From Streptomyces sp. A 4/2 (lineage in GTDB: Bacteria; Actinomycetota; Actinomycetes; Streptomycetales; Streptomycetaceae): a DNA stretch of 64,000 nt. Under the pieces are notes generated by a model, which did not search any database, was not told the DNA's origin, and was given only the letters and a program-made list of their open reading frames with translations. A program made the position numbers and the translations under genes. Shown here in pieces: positions 43,501-50,183 of the stretch (the stretch's first letter is position 1; the number at the start of each line of letters is the position of its first letter). The stretch covers positions 43,100 through 107,099 of the forward strand of contig NZ_CALNVW010000028.1 in assembly GCF_940670765.1 (NCBI RefSeq). The letters run 5' to 3'.

Positions 43501-44217
43501 CACCCGATCGCCTGGTGCCAGACCTACCAGGGCGGGCGGTCCTTCTACACCGGGCTCGGCCACACCAAGGAGTCCTACGCCGACCCGGCCTTCCGCCAGC
43601 ACCTCCTCGGCGGACTGCGCTACGCCGCAGGGCAGGTCAAGGCGGACTGCAAGCCGGAAACCGGCTACCGCACGATCTTCAACGGCAAGACCCTGGACGG
43701 CTGGAAGCAGGCGGGGCCGGGGAAGTTCGACGTCGTCGACGGTGAACTGCGCTCCGACGGTGGCATGGGGCTCCTCACCTACCAGGCGAAGGAACTCGGC
43801 TCCTACTCGCTGAAACTCGACTGGAAGATGACCGGCGACGACAACTCGGGTGTCTTCGTGGGCTTCCCCGAGTCCGACGACCCCTGGTCGGCCGTCGACA
43901 ACGGCTACGAGGTGCAGATCGACGCCACCGACGCCCCCGACCGCACCACCGGAGCCGTCTACACGTTCAAGTCGGCGGACCTGAAGGCCCGTGACCGGGT
44001 GCTCAGGCCGCCCGGCCAGTGGAACACCTACGAGATCCGGGTGGCGGGGGAGCGGCTCACCGTCTTCCTCAACGGGGTGAAGATCAACGACTTCACCAAC
44101 ACCGACCCGGCGCGCAGCCTGAAGGACGGCTACATCGGCATCCAGAACCACAGCTCCGACGACCACGTGTCCTTCCGGGACATCCAGCTCAAGGAGCTGC
44201 CGCCGCCGGTGGCGTGA
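40513..44217 (+). CDS. Secreted multidomain protein: sugar dehydrogenase - PKD - CBM6-like - ThuA - DUF1080
   Basis: 1,234 residues from GTG at 40513 (GGAGG nine bases upstream), placed just before a Sec signal peptide (HRKRLRARKALALLTGALL); the open frame goes back to 40429. Approximate domains: GSDH-type beta-propeller 49-493 (EEGLQGVGIDPGF, GGDIDFDAQGNLYLSTGDD, YAMGFRNPFRFSVD); PKD 497-583 (YSWDFGDGGTSTEADPTHTY); a further beta domain 585-665; CBM6-like 665-816; ThuA 826-1043 (VLVFSKTAGFRHDAIPDG, GGGYLGVHAAADTE, GHTKESYAD); DUF1080/3-keto-disaccharide hydrolase 1051-1233 (FNGKTLDGWKQ, YEVQIDATD, GQWNTYEIRV). It may oxidise and cleave 3-keto glycosides outside the cell. A 15-bp-stem hairpin follows. 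Confidence 0.88.
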   Translation: MHRKRLRARKALALLTGALLTAATLTLTAPNGASAADPDTRVAPAAEDFQQVTLAKGGEETGEPMSLAVLPDRSVLHTARSGELRITDAAGNTRISGTLPVYNHDEEGLQGVGIDPGFTENRFIYLYYAPPLDTPAGDAPDNGTAADFAKFDGVNRLSRFVLKTDGTLDSASEKKILDVPTSRGICCHVGGDIDFDAQGNLYLSTGDDSNPFASDGFTPIDERPDRNPAYDARRSAGNTNDLRGKILRIKVEDDASYSIPDGNLFPVGTDKTRPEIYAMGFRNPFRFSVDKATGIVYVGDYGPDAGAADPKRGPAGQVEFARVTKAGNFGWPFCTGKNDPYVDYDFATGTSGATFDCAAPKNTSPHNTGLTDLPPAQEAWIPYDGGSVPEFGDGSESPMGGPVYHYDANLDSPVKFPQAYDGDFFAGEFGRRWIKRITSSDDGTVQSINPIPWTGTQVMDMAFGPDGALYVLDYGTSWFGGDENTGLYRIENATGGHSPVAEASASKTSGTAPLRTTFSSAGTTDADGDALTYSWDFGDGGTSTEADPTHTYKQNGTYTATVTAEDPTGRTGSASAHVTVGNTAPKVTLDLPGDGQLFTFGDEVPFKVTVTDPEDGAIDCAKVEVRFILGHDSHGHPITTANGCSGTIKTAIDGGHDPNANVFGVIDASYTDGGGGGQAALTGHDQAQLQPRHRQAEHFTGSSGITIQEKAGAEGGKTVGDIQNGDWISFKPYILDGSTKLTARIASGGSGGFLEVRTGSATGQLLGSAPVPVTGSWDTFQDIDVPLRGVPKKATELFLVFKGGDGALYDVDDFEISSTPVDRTAKRVLVFSKTAGFRHDAIPDGIAALKELGKGSNITVDATEEAGQFTTSNLARYDAVVFLSTTGDVLDADQQKAFENYITTGGGYLGVHAAADTEYDWPFYGGLVGAYFDSHPQIQPVTVRVEDRTNPATAHLGDSWERTDELYNYRTNPRKQTHVLATLDETTYTGGTMKGDHPIAWCQTYQGGRSFYTGLGHTKESYADPAFRQHLLGGLRYAAGQVKADCKPETGYRTIFNGKTLDGWKQAGPGKFDVVDGELRSDGGMGLLTYQAKELGSYSLKLDWKMTGDDNSGVFVGFPESDDPWSAVDNGYEVQIDATDAPDRTTGAVYTFKSADLKARDRVLRPPGQWNTYEIRVAGERLTVFLNGVKINDFTNTDPARSLKDGYIGIQNHSSDDHVSFRDIQLKELPPPVA

Positions 44218-44234
44218 CGCCGCGGCCAACAGCC

Positions 44235-44273
44235 GGCGGCGGGCGGGGAGACGCCGAATCCCCGCCCGCCGCC
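44235..44273 (+). terminator. 15-bp-stem hairpin between giant gene and MIPS gene
   Basis: GGCGGCGGGCGGGGA (44235-44249) and TCCCCGCCCGCCGCC (44259-44273), perfect, nine-base loop. Only 31 bases separate it from the next start codon, so the downstream operon has no room for its own promoter after the hairpin; either some read-through occurs or the promoter lies within the giant gene. Confidence 0.7.
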
Positions 44274-44304
44274 CTCCACCAGCACCCAGCCAGGGAGGCA
44301 GTCC

Positions 44305-45573
44305 GTGACAGCACGGCCCGCACGCACCGGAGTCTGGTTCATCGGAGCACGTGGCTCAGTGGCCACCACCGCGGTAGCGGGGTGTGCGGCGGTCACCGCA
44401 GGGCTCCACCCGGCGACCGGGATGGTCACCGAGACACCGCCGTTCGTCCCGGCGGGGCTTCCGCCGCTCGCCTCCCTGGTCTTCGGCGGCCACGACACGG
44501 CTAGCTGCCCGCTGCCGAAGCGGGCCGAGGCGCTGGCCGAGGGAGGGGTACTGCCGCACGGGCTGCCGTCGGCCGTGCGCAGTGAACTGGCCGCCGCGGA
44601 CCGGGAGATCAGGCCCGGCGGCCCGCTCCCCGGCGACACCCGCACCGACGAGGAACTCGTCACCGCTTTCGCCGCCGACCTCACGGCCTTCGTGCGGAGC
44701 CAGGACCTGGCCCGCGCGGTGGTCGTCAACGTGTCCTCCACCGAACCGGCCCCCGGTCCGGACGATCCCCGCCTGCCCGCCAGCTCCCTCTACGCGGCGG
44801 CTGCCCTCCGGGCCGGTTGCCCGTACGTCAACTTCACCCCGTCCACCGGCCTGCGCACCCCGGCCCTGGCGGTCGCCGCCGGAGCGAGCGGACTGCCGTA
44901 CGCGGGGCGCGACGGGAAGACCGGCCAGACCCTGCTCCGCTCGGTCCTGGCGCCGATGTTCGCCCAGCGCGCGCTGTCCGTACGCGCCTGGTCGGGCAGC
45001 AATCTCCTCGGCGGCGGCGACGGCGCGGCCCTCGCCGATCCGGCTGCCGCCGCCGCGAAGAACGCGGGCAAGGAACGGGTCCTCACGGACACCCTGGGCG
45101 CGGCCCCCGAGGGGGAGGTGCACATCGACGACGTGCCCGTGCTCGGCGACTGGAAGACGGCCTGGGACCACATCGCCTTCGACGGTTTCCTCGGCACCCG
45201 CATGGTCCTCCAGACGATCTGGCAGGGCTGCGACTCGGCGCTCGCGGCGCCGCTGGTGCTGGACCTGGCCCGGCTGGTGGCTCGCGCCCACGAGGCGGGC
45301 CTCTCCGGGCCGCTGCCCGCACTCGGCTTCTACTTCAAGGATCCCGACGGGGGTCCGGCCGCCCTCTCCGAGCAGTACGGGCGACTCCTTGCCTTCGCCG
45401 AGCGGCTCGGGGAGGGCGCGCTCGTGGAGCAACCGCTCGGTGAGGACTCGCTCGGTGAGGATCCCCTCGTGGAGCAACCGCTCATGGAGCAACCGCTCGG
45501 GGGCGACCGACTGCCTGCTGATCGGGTGTCTGCCGGTCACCTGTCTGCCGATGGTGCGCGGGAAGGCCGGTGA
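44305..45573 (+). CDS. Inositol-3-phosphate synthase (MIPS)-family cyclase
   Basis: 422 residues from GTG at 44305 (GGGAGG upstream). NAD-binding start VWFIGARGSVATTAVAG, then VVNVSSTEP, the catalytic-domain block YVNFTPSTG, DGKTGQTLLRSVLAPMFAQR, the SNLLGGGDGAAL loop (NxxGxxDG type), DWKTAWDHIAFDGFLGTRM and CDSALAAPLVLDLARL. MIPS turns glucose 6-phosphate into inositol 3-phosphate. Tail residues 373-402 are five-residue repeats. Stop and next start overlap (GTGA). It opens the ebo-type operon, in the place where other ebo clusters carry the EboD sugar-phosphate cyclase. Confidence 0.88.
   Translation: MTARPARTGVWFIGARGSVATTAVAGCAAVTAGLHPATGMVTETPPFVPAGLPPLASLVFGGHDTASCPLPKRAEALAEGGVLPHGLPSAVRSELAAADREIRPGGPLPGDTRTDEELVTAFAADLTAFVRSQDLARAVVVNVSSTEPAPGPDDPRLPASSLYAAAALRAGCPYVNFTPSTGLRTPALAVAAGASGLPYAGRDGKTGQTLLRSVLAPMFAQRALSVRAWSGSNLLGGGDGAALADPAAAAAKNAGKERVLTDTLGAAPEGEVHIDDVPVLGDWKTAWDHIAFDGFLGTRMVLQTIWQGCDSALAAPLVLDLARLVARAHEAGLSGPLPALGFYFKDPDGGPAALSEQYGRLLAFAERLGEGALVEQPLGEDSLGEDPLVEQPLMEQPLGGDRLPADRVSAGHLSADGAREGR
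45421..45510 (+). repeat. 15-bp tandem repeat at the 3' end of the MIPS gene
   Basis: Six units of the CTCGTGGAGCAACCG / CTCGGTGAGGACTCG type encode LVEQP, LGEDS, LGEDP, LVEQP, LMEQP, LGGDR. The tail lies outside the catalytic fold. Confidence 0.9.
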
Positions 45574-46496
45574 AGCCGGGCGCCTGGGCCGAACTGCTGC
45601 GGATCTCGGCCCTGTTCACGGTCCCCGGCGACGCCCTGGCCGGAGCCGCGGCGGCAGGGCTGCGTCCCGGCCGTGGCACGGCGTACGCCGTCGGGGCCTC
45701 GCTCTGCCTGTACGAGGCGGGGATGGCACTCAACGACTGGGCGGACCGTGCGGAGGACGCCATCGACCGTCCGCACCGCCCGATCCCCTCGGGTCGCGTC
45801 ACGCCGCGGGCGGCGCTGGCGACGGCGGGCGCCCTGACTGCGGCGGGCCTGGCCCTGTCCGCCCGTGCGGGCCGCCCCGCGCTGGCTGTGGCCACGGCGC
45901 TCGCGGGAACGGTCTGGGCCTACGACCTGAAGCTGAAGCACACACCGGCGGGTCCCGCGGCCATGGCGGCGGCCCGAGCGCTGGACCTGATGCTGGGCGC
46001 GACGGCGACGGCGACGGCGACGGGTCGGGCGGGTCCGGCGCGCCCGGGGGAGGCCCACGGCACCCGCCGGGCGCGTCACGCCTGGGGGGCGGCTGCACTG
46101 CTCGCCACGCACACCTACGCCGTGACCTCGGTGTCCCGGCACGAGACACACGGCGGTTCGACGGCCGTGCCGATCGCCGCGCTCGCGGCCACGGTGGCGC
46201 TGGGCTGCGCTGCGGTACGGAGCGGAGGCGCCTCGGCTCCGACCGCCACCACCACCGCCACCGCCTCGGCCGTCACCGCCGCCGGATATCTCGGCACCGC
46301 CGCCAAGCCCTACCTCCACGCCGCCCTCAACCCCTCCCCGGCGCTCACCCAGCAGGCGGTGGGCGGCGGCATCCGGGCCATGATCCCGCTCCAGTCAGCC
46401 CTCGCCGCCAGGGCAGGCGCCCCCGGCACCGCTGCGGCCCTGCTCGCCCTCGCCCCGCTCGCCCGCACCCTCGCACGGAAGGTGAGCCCCACATGA
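45570..46496 (+). CDS. eboC: EboC-like UbiA-superfamily prenyltransferase (SCO3242 family)
   Basis: 308 residues, GTG start inside the MIPS stop (GTGA). Seven to nine hydrophobic segments. First Asp-rich motif NDWADRAEDAIDRPHRPIPSG is the canonical UbiA NDxxDxxxD that binds Mg-prenyl diphosphate; the second (VWAYDLKLKHT) is degenerate. A run of GCGACG repeats (ATATATATG) lies near 46003-46023. In ebo clusters this membrane protein is thought to prenylate or anchor the transported compound. Overlaps the next gene by four bases. Confidence 0.88.
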   Translation: MKPGAWAELLRISALFTVPGDALAGAAAAGLRPGRGTAYAVGASLCLYEAGMALNDWADRAEDAIDRPHRPIPSGRVTPRAALATAGALTAAGLALSARAGRPALAVATALAGTVWAYDLKLKHTPAGPAAMAAARALDLMLGATATATATGRAGPARPGEAHGTRRARHAWGAAALLATHTYAVTSVSRHETHGGSTAVPIAALAATVALGCAAVRSGGASAPTATTTATASAVTAAGYLGTAAKPYLHAALNPSPALTQQAVGGGIRAMIPLQSALAARAGAPGTAAALLALAPLARTLARKVSPT

Positions 46497-47473
46497 GCCT
46501 CCGCCTCGGATACGGCACCAACGGCCTCACCGACCTGCGGATCGACGACGCACTGGGCCTCCTCGCCGATCTCGGCTACGACGGCGTCGGGCTGACTCTC
46601 GACCACATGCACCTCGACCCCGTCGCCCCCGGTCTCGGTGTCCGCACCCGGCAGTTGGCGCGCACCCTCGATCGGCTCGGTCTGGGCGTCACCGTCGAGA
46701 CCGGCGCCCGCTACGTACTCGATCCGCGACGCAAACACGGTCCGTCCCTCCTCGAACCGGACCCGGACGACCGTGACGTCCGGGTCCGGATGCTGGTACG
46801 GGCCGTGCAGGTCGCCGCCGACCTGGGCGCCCACGCCGTGCACTGCTTCAGCGGGACCCTGCCGCCCGGGACCGGCCGGGACGCGGCATGGCAGCGCCTC
46901 GCTCAGGCGCTCACCCCCGTCCTGGACGCCGCGCGCTCCGCCGGCGTACCGCTCGCCGTCGAACCCGAACCAGGCCATCTCCTCTCCTGCCTCGCCGACT
47001 TCCATCACCTCCGCCGCACCCTCGGCGACCCGGAACCCCTCGGGCTCACCCTCGACATCGGACACTGTCAGTGTCTGGAACCGGCCCCGCCCGCCGACTG
47101 CGTCCGCGAAGCCGGCCCCTGGCTGCGGCACATCCAGATCGAGGACATGCGCCGAGGCGTCCACGAACACCTTCCGTTCGGCGAGGGCGAGATCGACTTC
47201 CCGCCCGTGCTCGAAGCGATCGCCGACTCCGGCTACCAGGGCCTGACCGTCGTCGAACTGCCCCGCCACTCCCACGCGGGCCCCGAACTGGCCCGTACCT
47301 CCCTCGACTTCCTCCGTGCGGCCCGGCCACAGGCACCGGCCCGGACACAGGCAAAGCCACAGACACAGGCAAAGCCACAGACACAGGCAAAGCCACAGAC
47401 ACAGGCCCGGACACAGGGCCAGCCACAAACGCAGGCGCGCCCGCGGGGCCGGAAGGAGATCCCCACATGCTGA
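46493..47473 (+). CDS. Sugar phosphate isomerase/epimerase (TIM barrel), ebo operon
   Basis: 326 residues from ATG at 46493. Barrel starts LRLGYGTNGLTDLRIDDALG; metal ligands in AVEPEPGHLL, LTLDIGHCQCLE, RHIQIEDM and VVELPRHSH. The last 45 residues are a Lys/Gln/Thr-rich tail of QAKPQT repeats, not part of the fold. Overlaps EboC by four bases and EboA by seven, so it is part of one translationally linked operon. Confidence 0.88.
   Translation: MSLRLGYGTNGLTDLRIDDALGLLADLGYDGVGLTLDHMHLDPVAPGLGVRTRQLARTLDRLGLGVTVETGARYVLDPRRKHGPSLLEPDPDDRDVRVRMLVRAVQVAADLGAHAVHCFSGTLPPGTGRDAAWQRLAQALTPVLDAARSAGVPLAVEPEPGHLLSCLADFHHLRRTLGDPEPLGLTLDIGHCQCLEPAPPADCVREAGPWLRHIQIEDMRRGVHEHLPFGEGEIDFPPVLEAIADSGYQGLTVVELPRHSHAGPELARTSLDFLRAARPQAPARTQAKPQTQAKPQTQAKPQTQARTQGQPQTQARPRGRKEIPTC
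47345..47398 (+). repeat. 18-bp tandem repeat, three perfect copies
   Basis: Unit ACACAGGCAAAGCCACAG at 47345, 47363 and 47381, then a degenerate fourth unit to 47416. Encodes TQAKPQ repeats in the isomerase tail. Confidence 0.95.
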
Positions 47474-48090
47474 CGACGCCCCTGACGACGCCCCTGATGA
47501 CCCCTCTGATGACCCGCCAGGATCTGCTCGCACAGCTCTCCCCGGCATCCGGTGCCTGGCTGGGCGGGGCCGTTGCCGATGCCGAACAGCGCACGGCGGA
47601 ATGGGAGGTGGGATTCGCCGCAGCAGGGCGCGCGTGCGGACCTGAGCACGCCGACGCCGTACGCGTCCTCCTCCTCACCGCGGCCCGCACCGACCCCGCC
47701 ACCCTCACCCGCCTCTACCAGCAGGGCTCGGCAGCCGAACGCCGCGCCGTACTCCTCGCCCTGCCGTACCTCGGCCTCGCACCCGGCGACGGAACCCCAC
47801 TGATCCAGGACGCGCTGCGCGCCAACGACACCCGGCTGGTCGCCGCGGCCGTCGGTCCGTACGCCACCGCCCACCTGGACCCGCACGCCTGGCGGCACGC
47901 CGTACTCAAGTGCCTCTTCACCGGGGTCCCCGTGAGCGCCGTGCACGGCCTGGACAGCCGCGCCCGTGGTGACGCCGAACTGGCCCGCATGCTCGCCGAC
48001 TACGCCGCCGAGCGCGCCGCAGCGGGCCGCGACATCCCCGTGGATCTCCACCGCGCACTGGCCCTGACCGCAGAGGAGCAGCAGATCTGA
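47467..48090 (+). CDS. eboA: EboA-domain protein
   Basis: 207 residues from ATG at 47467. All-helical protein matching EboA by context and pattern: ASGAWLGGAVADAEQ, AAERRAVLLALPYLG, LIQDALRANDTRLVAAAVGPY, WRHAVLKCLFTGVPVSAVHGLD, and a C-terminal helix with DLHRALALT. No catalytic motif or membrane segment. The N-terminus begins with 12-bp repeats giving LTTPLTTPLMTPLMT. EboA is required with its partners for moving a precursor to the periplasm in Nostoc scytonemin synthesis; biochemical role unknown. The stop overlaps the next start (TGATG). Confidence 0.82.
   Translation: MLTTPLTTPLMTPLMTRQDLLAQLSPASGAWLGGAVADAEQRTAEWEVGFAAAGRACGPEHADAVRVLLLTAARTDPATLTRLYQQGSAAERRAVLLALPYLGLAPGDGTPLIQDALRANDTRLVAAAVGPYATAHLDPHAWRHAVLKCLFTGVPVSAVHGLDSRARGDAELARMLADYAAERAAAGRDIPVDLHRALALTAEEQQI
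47470..47517 (+). repeat. 12-bp tandem repeat at the 5' end of eboA
   Basis: Four units: CTGACGACGCCC twice, CTGATGACCCCT, CTGATGACCCGC. They code for LTTP, LTTP, LMTP, LMTR directly after the start codon. Confidence 0.9.
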
Positions 48091-48959
48091 TGCGTATCTT
48101 CGACCCCCACATCCATATGACCTCCCGGACCACCGACGACTACCAGGCCATGCACGAAGCAGGCGTACGCGCCCTGGTGGAACCCGCCTTCTGGCTGGGC
48201 CAGCCCCGCACGGCGCCGGAGAGCTTCTACGACTACTTCGACGCGCTCATCGGCTGGGAGCCCTTCCGCGCCGCGCAGTACGGCATCGCCCACCACTGCA
48301 CGATCGCCCTCAACCCCAAAGAGGCCAACGACCCCCGCTGCACCCCGGTCCTCGACGAACTGCCCCGCTATCTCCGCAAGGACCAGGTCGTCGCCGTCGG
48401 TGAGATCGGCTACGACTCCATGACACCCGCCGAGGACACCGCGCTCGCCGCCCAGCTCCAACTGGCCGCCGACCACGGGCTCCCCGCCCTGGTCCACACC
48501 CCGCACCGCGACAAACTCGCGGGCCTGCACCGCACCATCGACGTCGTCCATGAATCGGACCTTCCCCCGGACCGTGTCCTGCTGGATCACCTCAATGAGA
48601 CGACCGTAGCGGACGCCACTGACAGCGGCTGCTGGCTCGGCTTCTCGATCTACCCCGACACCAAGATGGACGAGGACCGGATGGTCAGCGTCCTGCAGAC
48701 CTACGGAACCGGGAAGATCCTGGTCAACTCGGCGGCGGACTGGGGAAAGAGCGACCCGCTCACCACCCGCCGGGTTGCCGTGGCCATGCTGAAGGCGGGC
48801 TTCACCGAGGACGACGTCGACCAGGTCCTGTGGCGGAACCCGGTCGCGTTCTACGGCCTCAGCGGCCGTCTCCAGCTCGATGTCCCCGACGCCGCGGGCG
48901 CACCGGCCACGCACGAGGGCAACTCCGTCCTCCGCGGCGCCCCGAGGACCGGGGACTGA
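48090..48959 (+). CDS. eboB: EboB-like TatD-family metal hydrolase
   Basis: 289 residues. Amidohydrolase barrel with the metal-binding start FDPHIHMTSRT (HxH), AVGEIGYDSMT Glu ligand, PALVHTPHRDKL, DHLNETTVADATDSGCW and NSAADWGKSDP (Asp ligand). Ebo clusters encode this as EboB, a TatD relative. ATG overlaps the eboA stop by one base. Probably cytoplasmic; substrate unknown. Confidence 0.88.
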   Translation: MRIFDPHIHMTSRTTDDYQAMHEAGVRALVEPAFWLGQPRTAPESFYDYFDALIGWEPFRAAQYGIAHHCTIALNPKEANDPRCTPVLDELPRYLRKDQVVAVGEIGYDSMTPAEDTALAAQLQLAADHGLPALVHTPHRDKLAGLHRTIDVVHESDLPPDRVLLDHLNETTVADATDSGCWLGFSIYPDTKMDEDRMVSVLQTYGTGKILVNSAADWGKSDPLTTRRVAVAMLKAGFTEDDVDQVLWRNPVAFYGLSGRLQLDVPDAAGAPATHEGNSVLRGAPRTGD

Positions 48960-48962
48960 GCC

Positions 48963-50183
48963 ATGCGCTTCCGGCACCCCGACGGCTCGACCGTCCACCT
49001 CTCGTACTGCACCAACGTCCACCCCGCCGAGACCCTCGCCGGGGTCCGGGACCAGCTCCGTGACCACTGCGAGCCCGTACGCAGACGCCTCGGCCGGGAC
49101 AGGCTGGGCATCGGACTGTGGCTCGCCAGGGACGCCGCCCGCGCCCTGACCACCGACCCGTCGGCGCTGCGCGGCCTGCGCGCCGAACTGGACCGGCGCG
49201 GCCTCGAAGTAGTGACGCTCAACGGCTTCCCGTACGAGGGATTCGGCGCGGACGAGGTCAAGTACCGGGTGTACCGACCGGACTGGACCGACCCCGAACG
49301 CCTCGCCCACACCACGGACCTGGCCCGGCTGCTCGCCGCACTGCTCCCCGACGACGTGCGCCAGGGGTCGGTGTCCACCCTGCCGCTCGCCTGGCGGACC
49401 GCCTACGACGCGACCGCGGCCCGGCAGGCACACACCGCGCTGACCACGCTCGCCGGGCGCCTCGACGCCTTGGAGGAACTGACCGGCAAGTCGGTCCTGA
49501 TCGCCCTGGAGCCCGAACCCGGCTGCGCCGTGGAGACCACGTCCGACGCGATTGGCCCGCTCGCCGCGGTGGCCTCGGAATCGGGCTCGCACCGTATCGG
49601 CATCTGCGTCGACACCTGCCATCTCGCCACCTCCTTCGAAGACCCGAGAACCGCGCTCGACGCCCTCGCGCAGGCGCGGATCCCCATCCCCAAGGCCCAG
49701 CTCTCCGCAGCCCTGCACGCCGAACACCCGCATCTCCCCGAGGTGCGCGCCGCCCTCGCGGCCTTCGCCGAACCGCGCTTCCTGCACCAGACCCGGGCCC
49801 TCAGCACGGCCCACGGCAGGAGCGGGGCGGGAGACAGCTGGTCCGCCGCGCGGCTGCACGGCACCGACGACCTGGGTGAGGCGCTGGCCGGAGGGGCGCT
49901 GCCGGACACCACCCCGTGGCGCGCCCACTTCCACGTGCCGCTGCACGCCCCACCGGCGCCCCCACTCACCTCCACCCTCCCCGTTCTCCAGGACGCCCTG
50001 ACCCGGCTCGTCGGCGGACCGGTGCCCCGTACCCACCACCTGGAGGTGGAGACGTACACCTGGCAGGCGCTGCCGCCCGAGCTGCGCCCCCGCAACCGCG
50101 CCCAGCTCGCGGACGGCATCGCGGCCGAACTCACCCTCGCCCGAGACCTCCTGACGGACCTCGGACTCAAGGAGCTGCCGTGA
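48963..50183 (+). CDS. eboE: EboE-like TIM-barrel protein
   Basis: 406 residues from ATG at 48963, three bases after eboB. Starts HLSYCTNVHPAETLAGVRDQL, which is the EboE signature, then VVTLNGFPYEGFGADEVKYRVYRPDW, IALEPEPGC, ICVDTCHLATSFE and FLHQTRAL. It is an AP-endonuclease-2/xylose isomerase-like barrel with a metal site (Glu in LEPEP, Asp in VDTCH). The stop overlaps the next start (GTGA). Confidence 0.88.
   Translation: MRFRHPDGSTVHLSYCTNVHPAETLAGVRDQLRDHCEPVRRRLGRDRLGIGLWLARDAARALTTDPSALRGLRAELDRRGLEVVTLNGFPYEGFGADEVKYRVYRPDWTDPERLAHTTDLARLLAALLPDDVRQGSVSTLPLAWRTAYDATAARQAHTALTTLAGRLDALEELTGKSVLIALEPEPGCAVETTSDAIGPLAAVASESGSHRIGICVDTCHLATSFEDPRTALDALAQARIPIPKAQLSAALHAEHPHLPEVRAALAAFAEPRFLHQTRALSTAHGRSGAGDSWSAARLHGTDDLGEALAGGALPDTTPWRAHFHVPLHAPPAPPLTSTLPVLQDALTRLVGGPVPRTHHLEVETYTWQALPPELRPRNRAQLADGIAAELTLARDLLTDLGLKELP

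Noticed and set aside
40762..44229. Minus-strand open frame of 1,155 codons
   Set aside because: It lies fully antisense to the multidomain gene, has Val/Gly-biased composition without domains, and no ribosome site.
47345..47416. CRISPR-like array of 18-bp repeats
   Set aside because: Units are contiguous without spacers and are in frame with the isomerase coding sequence; no cas genes.
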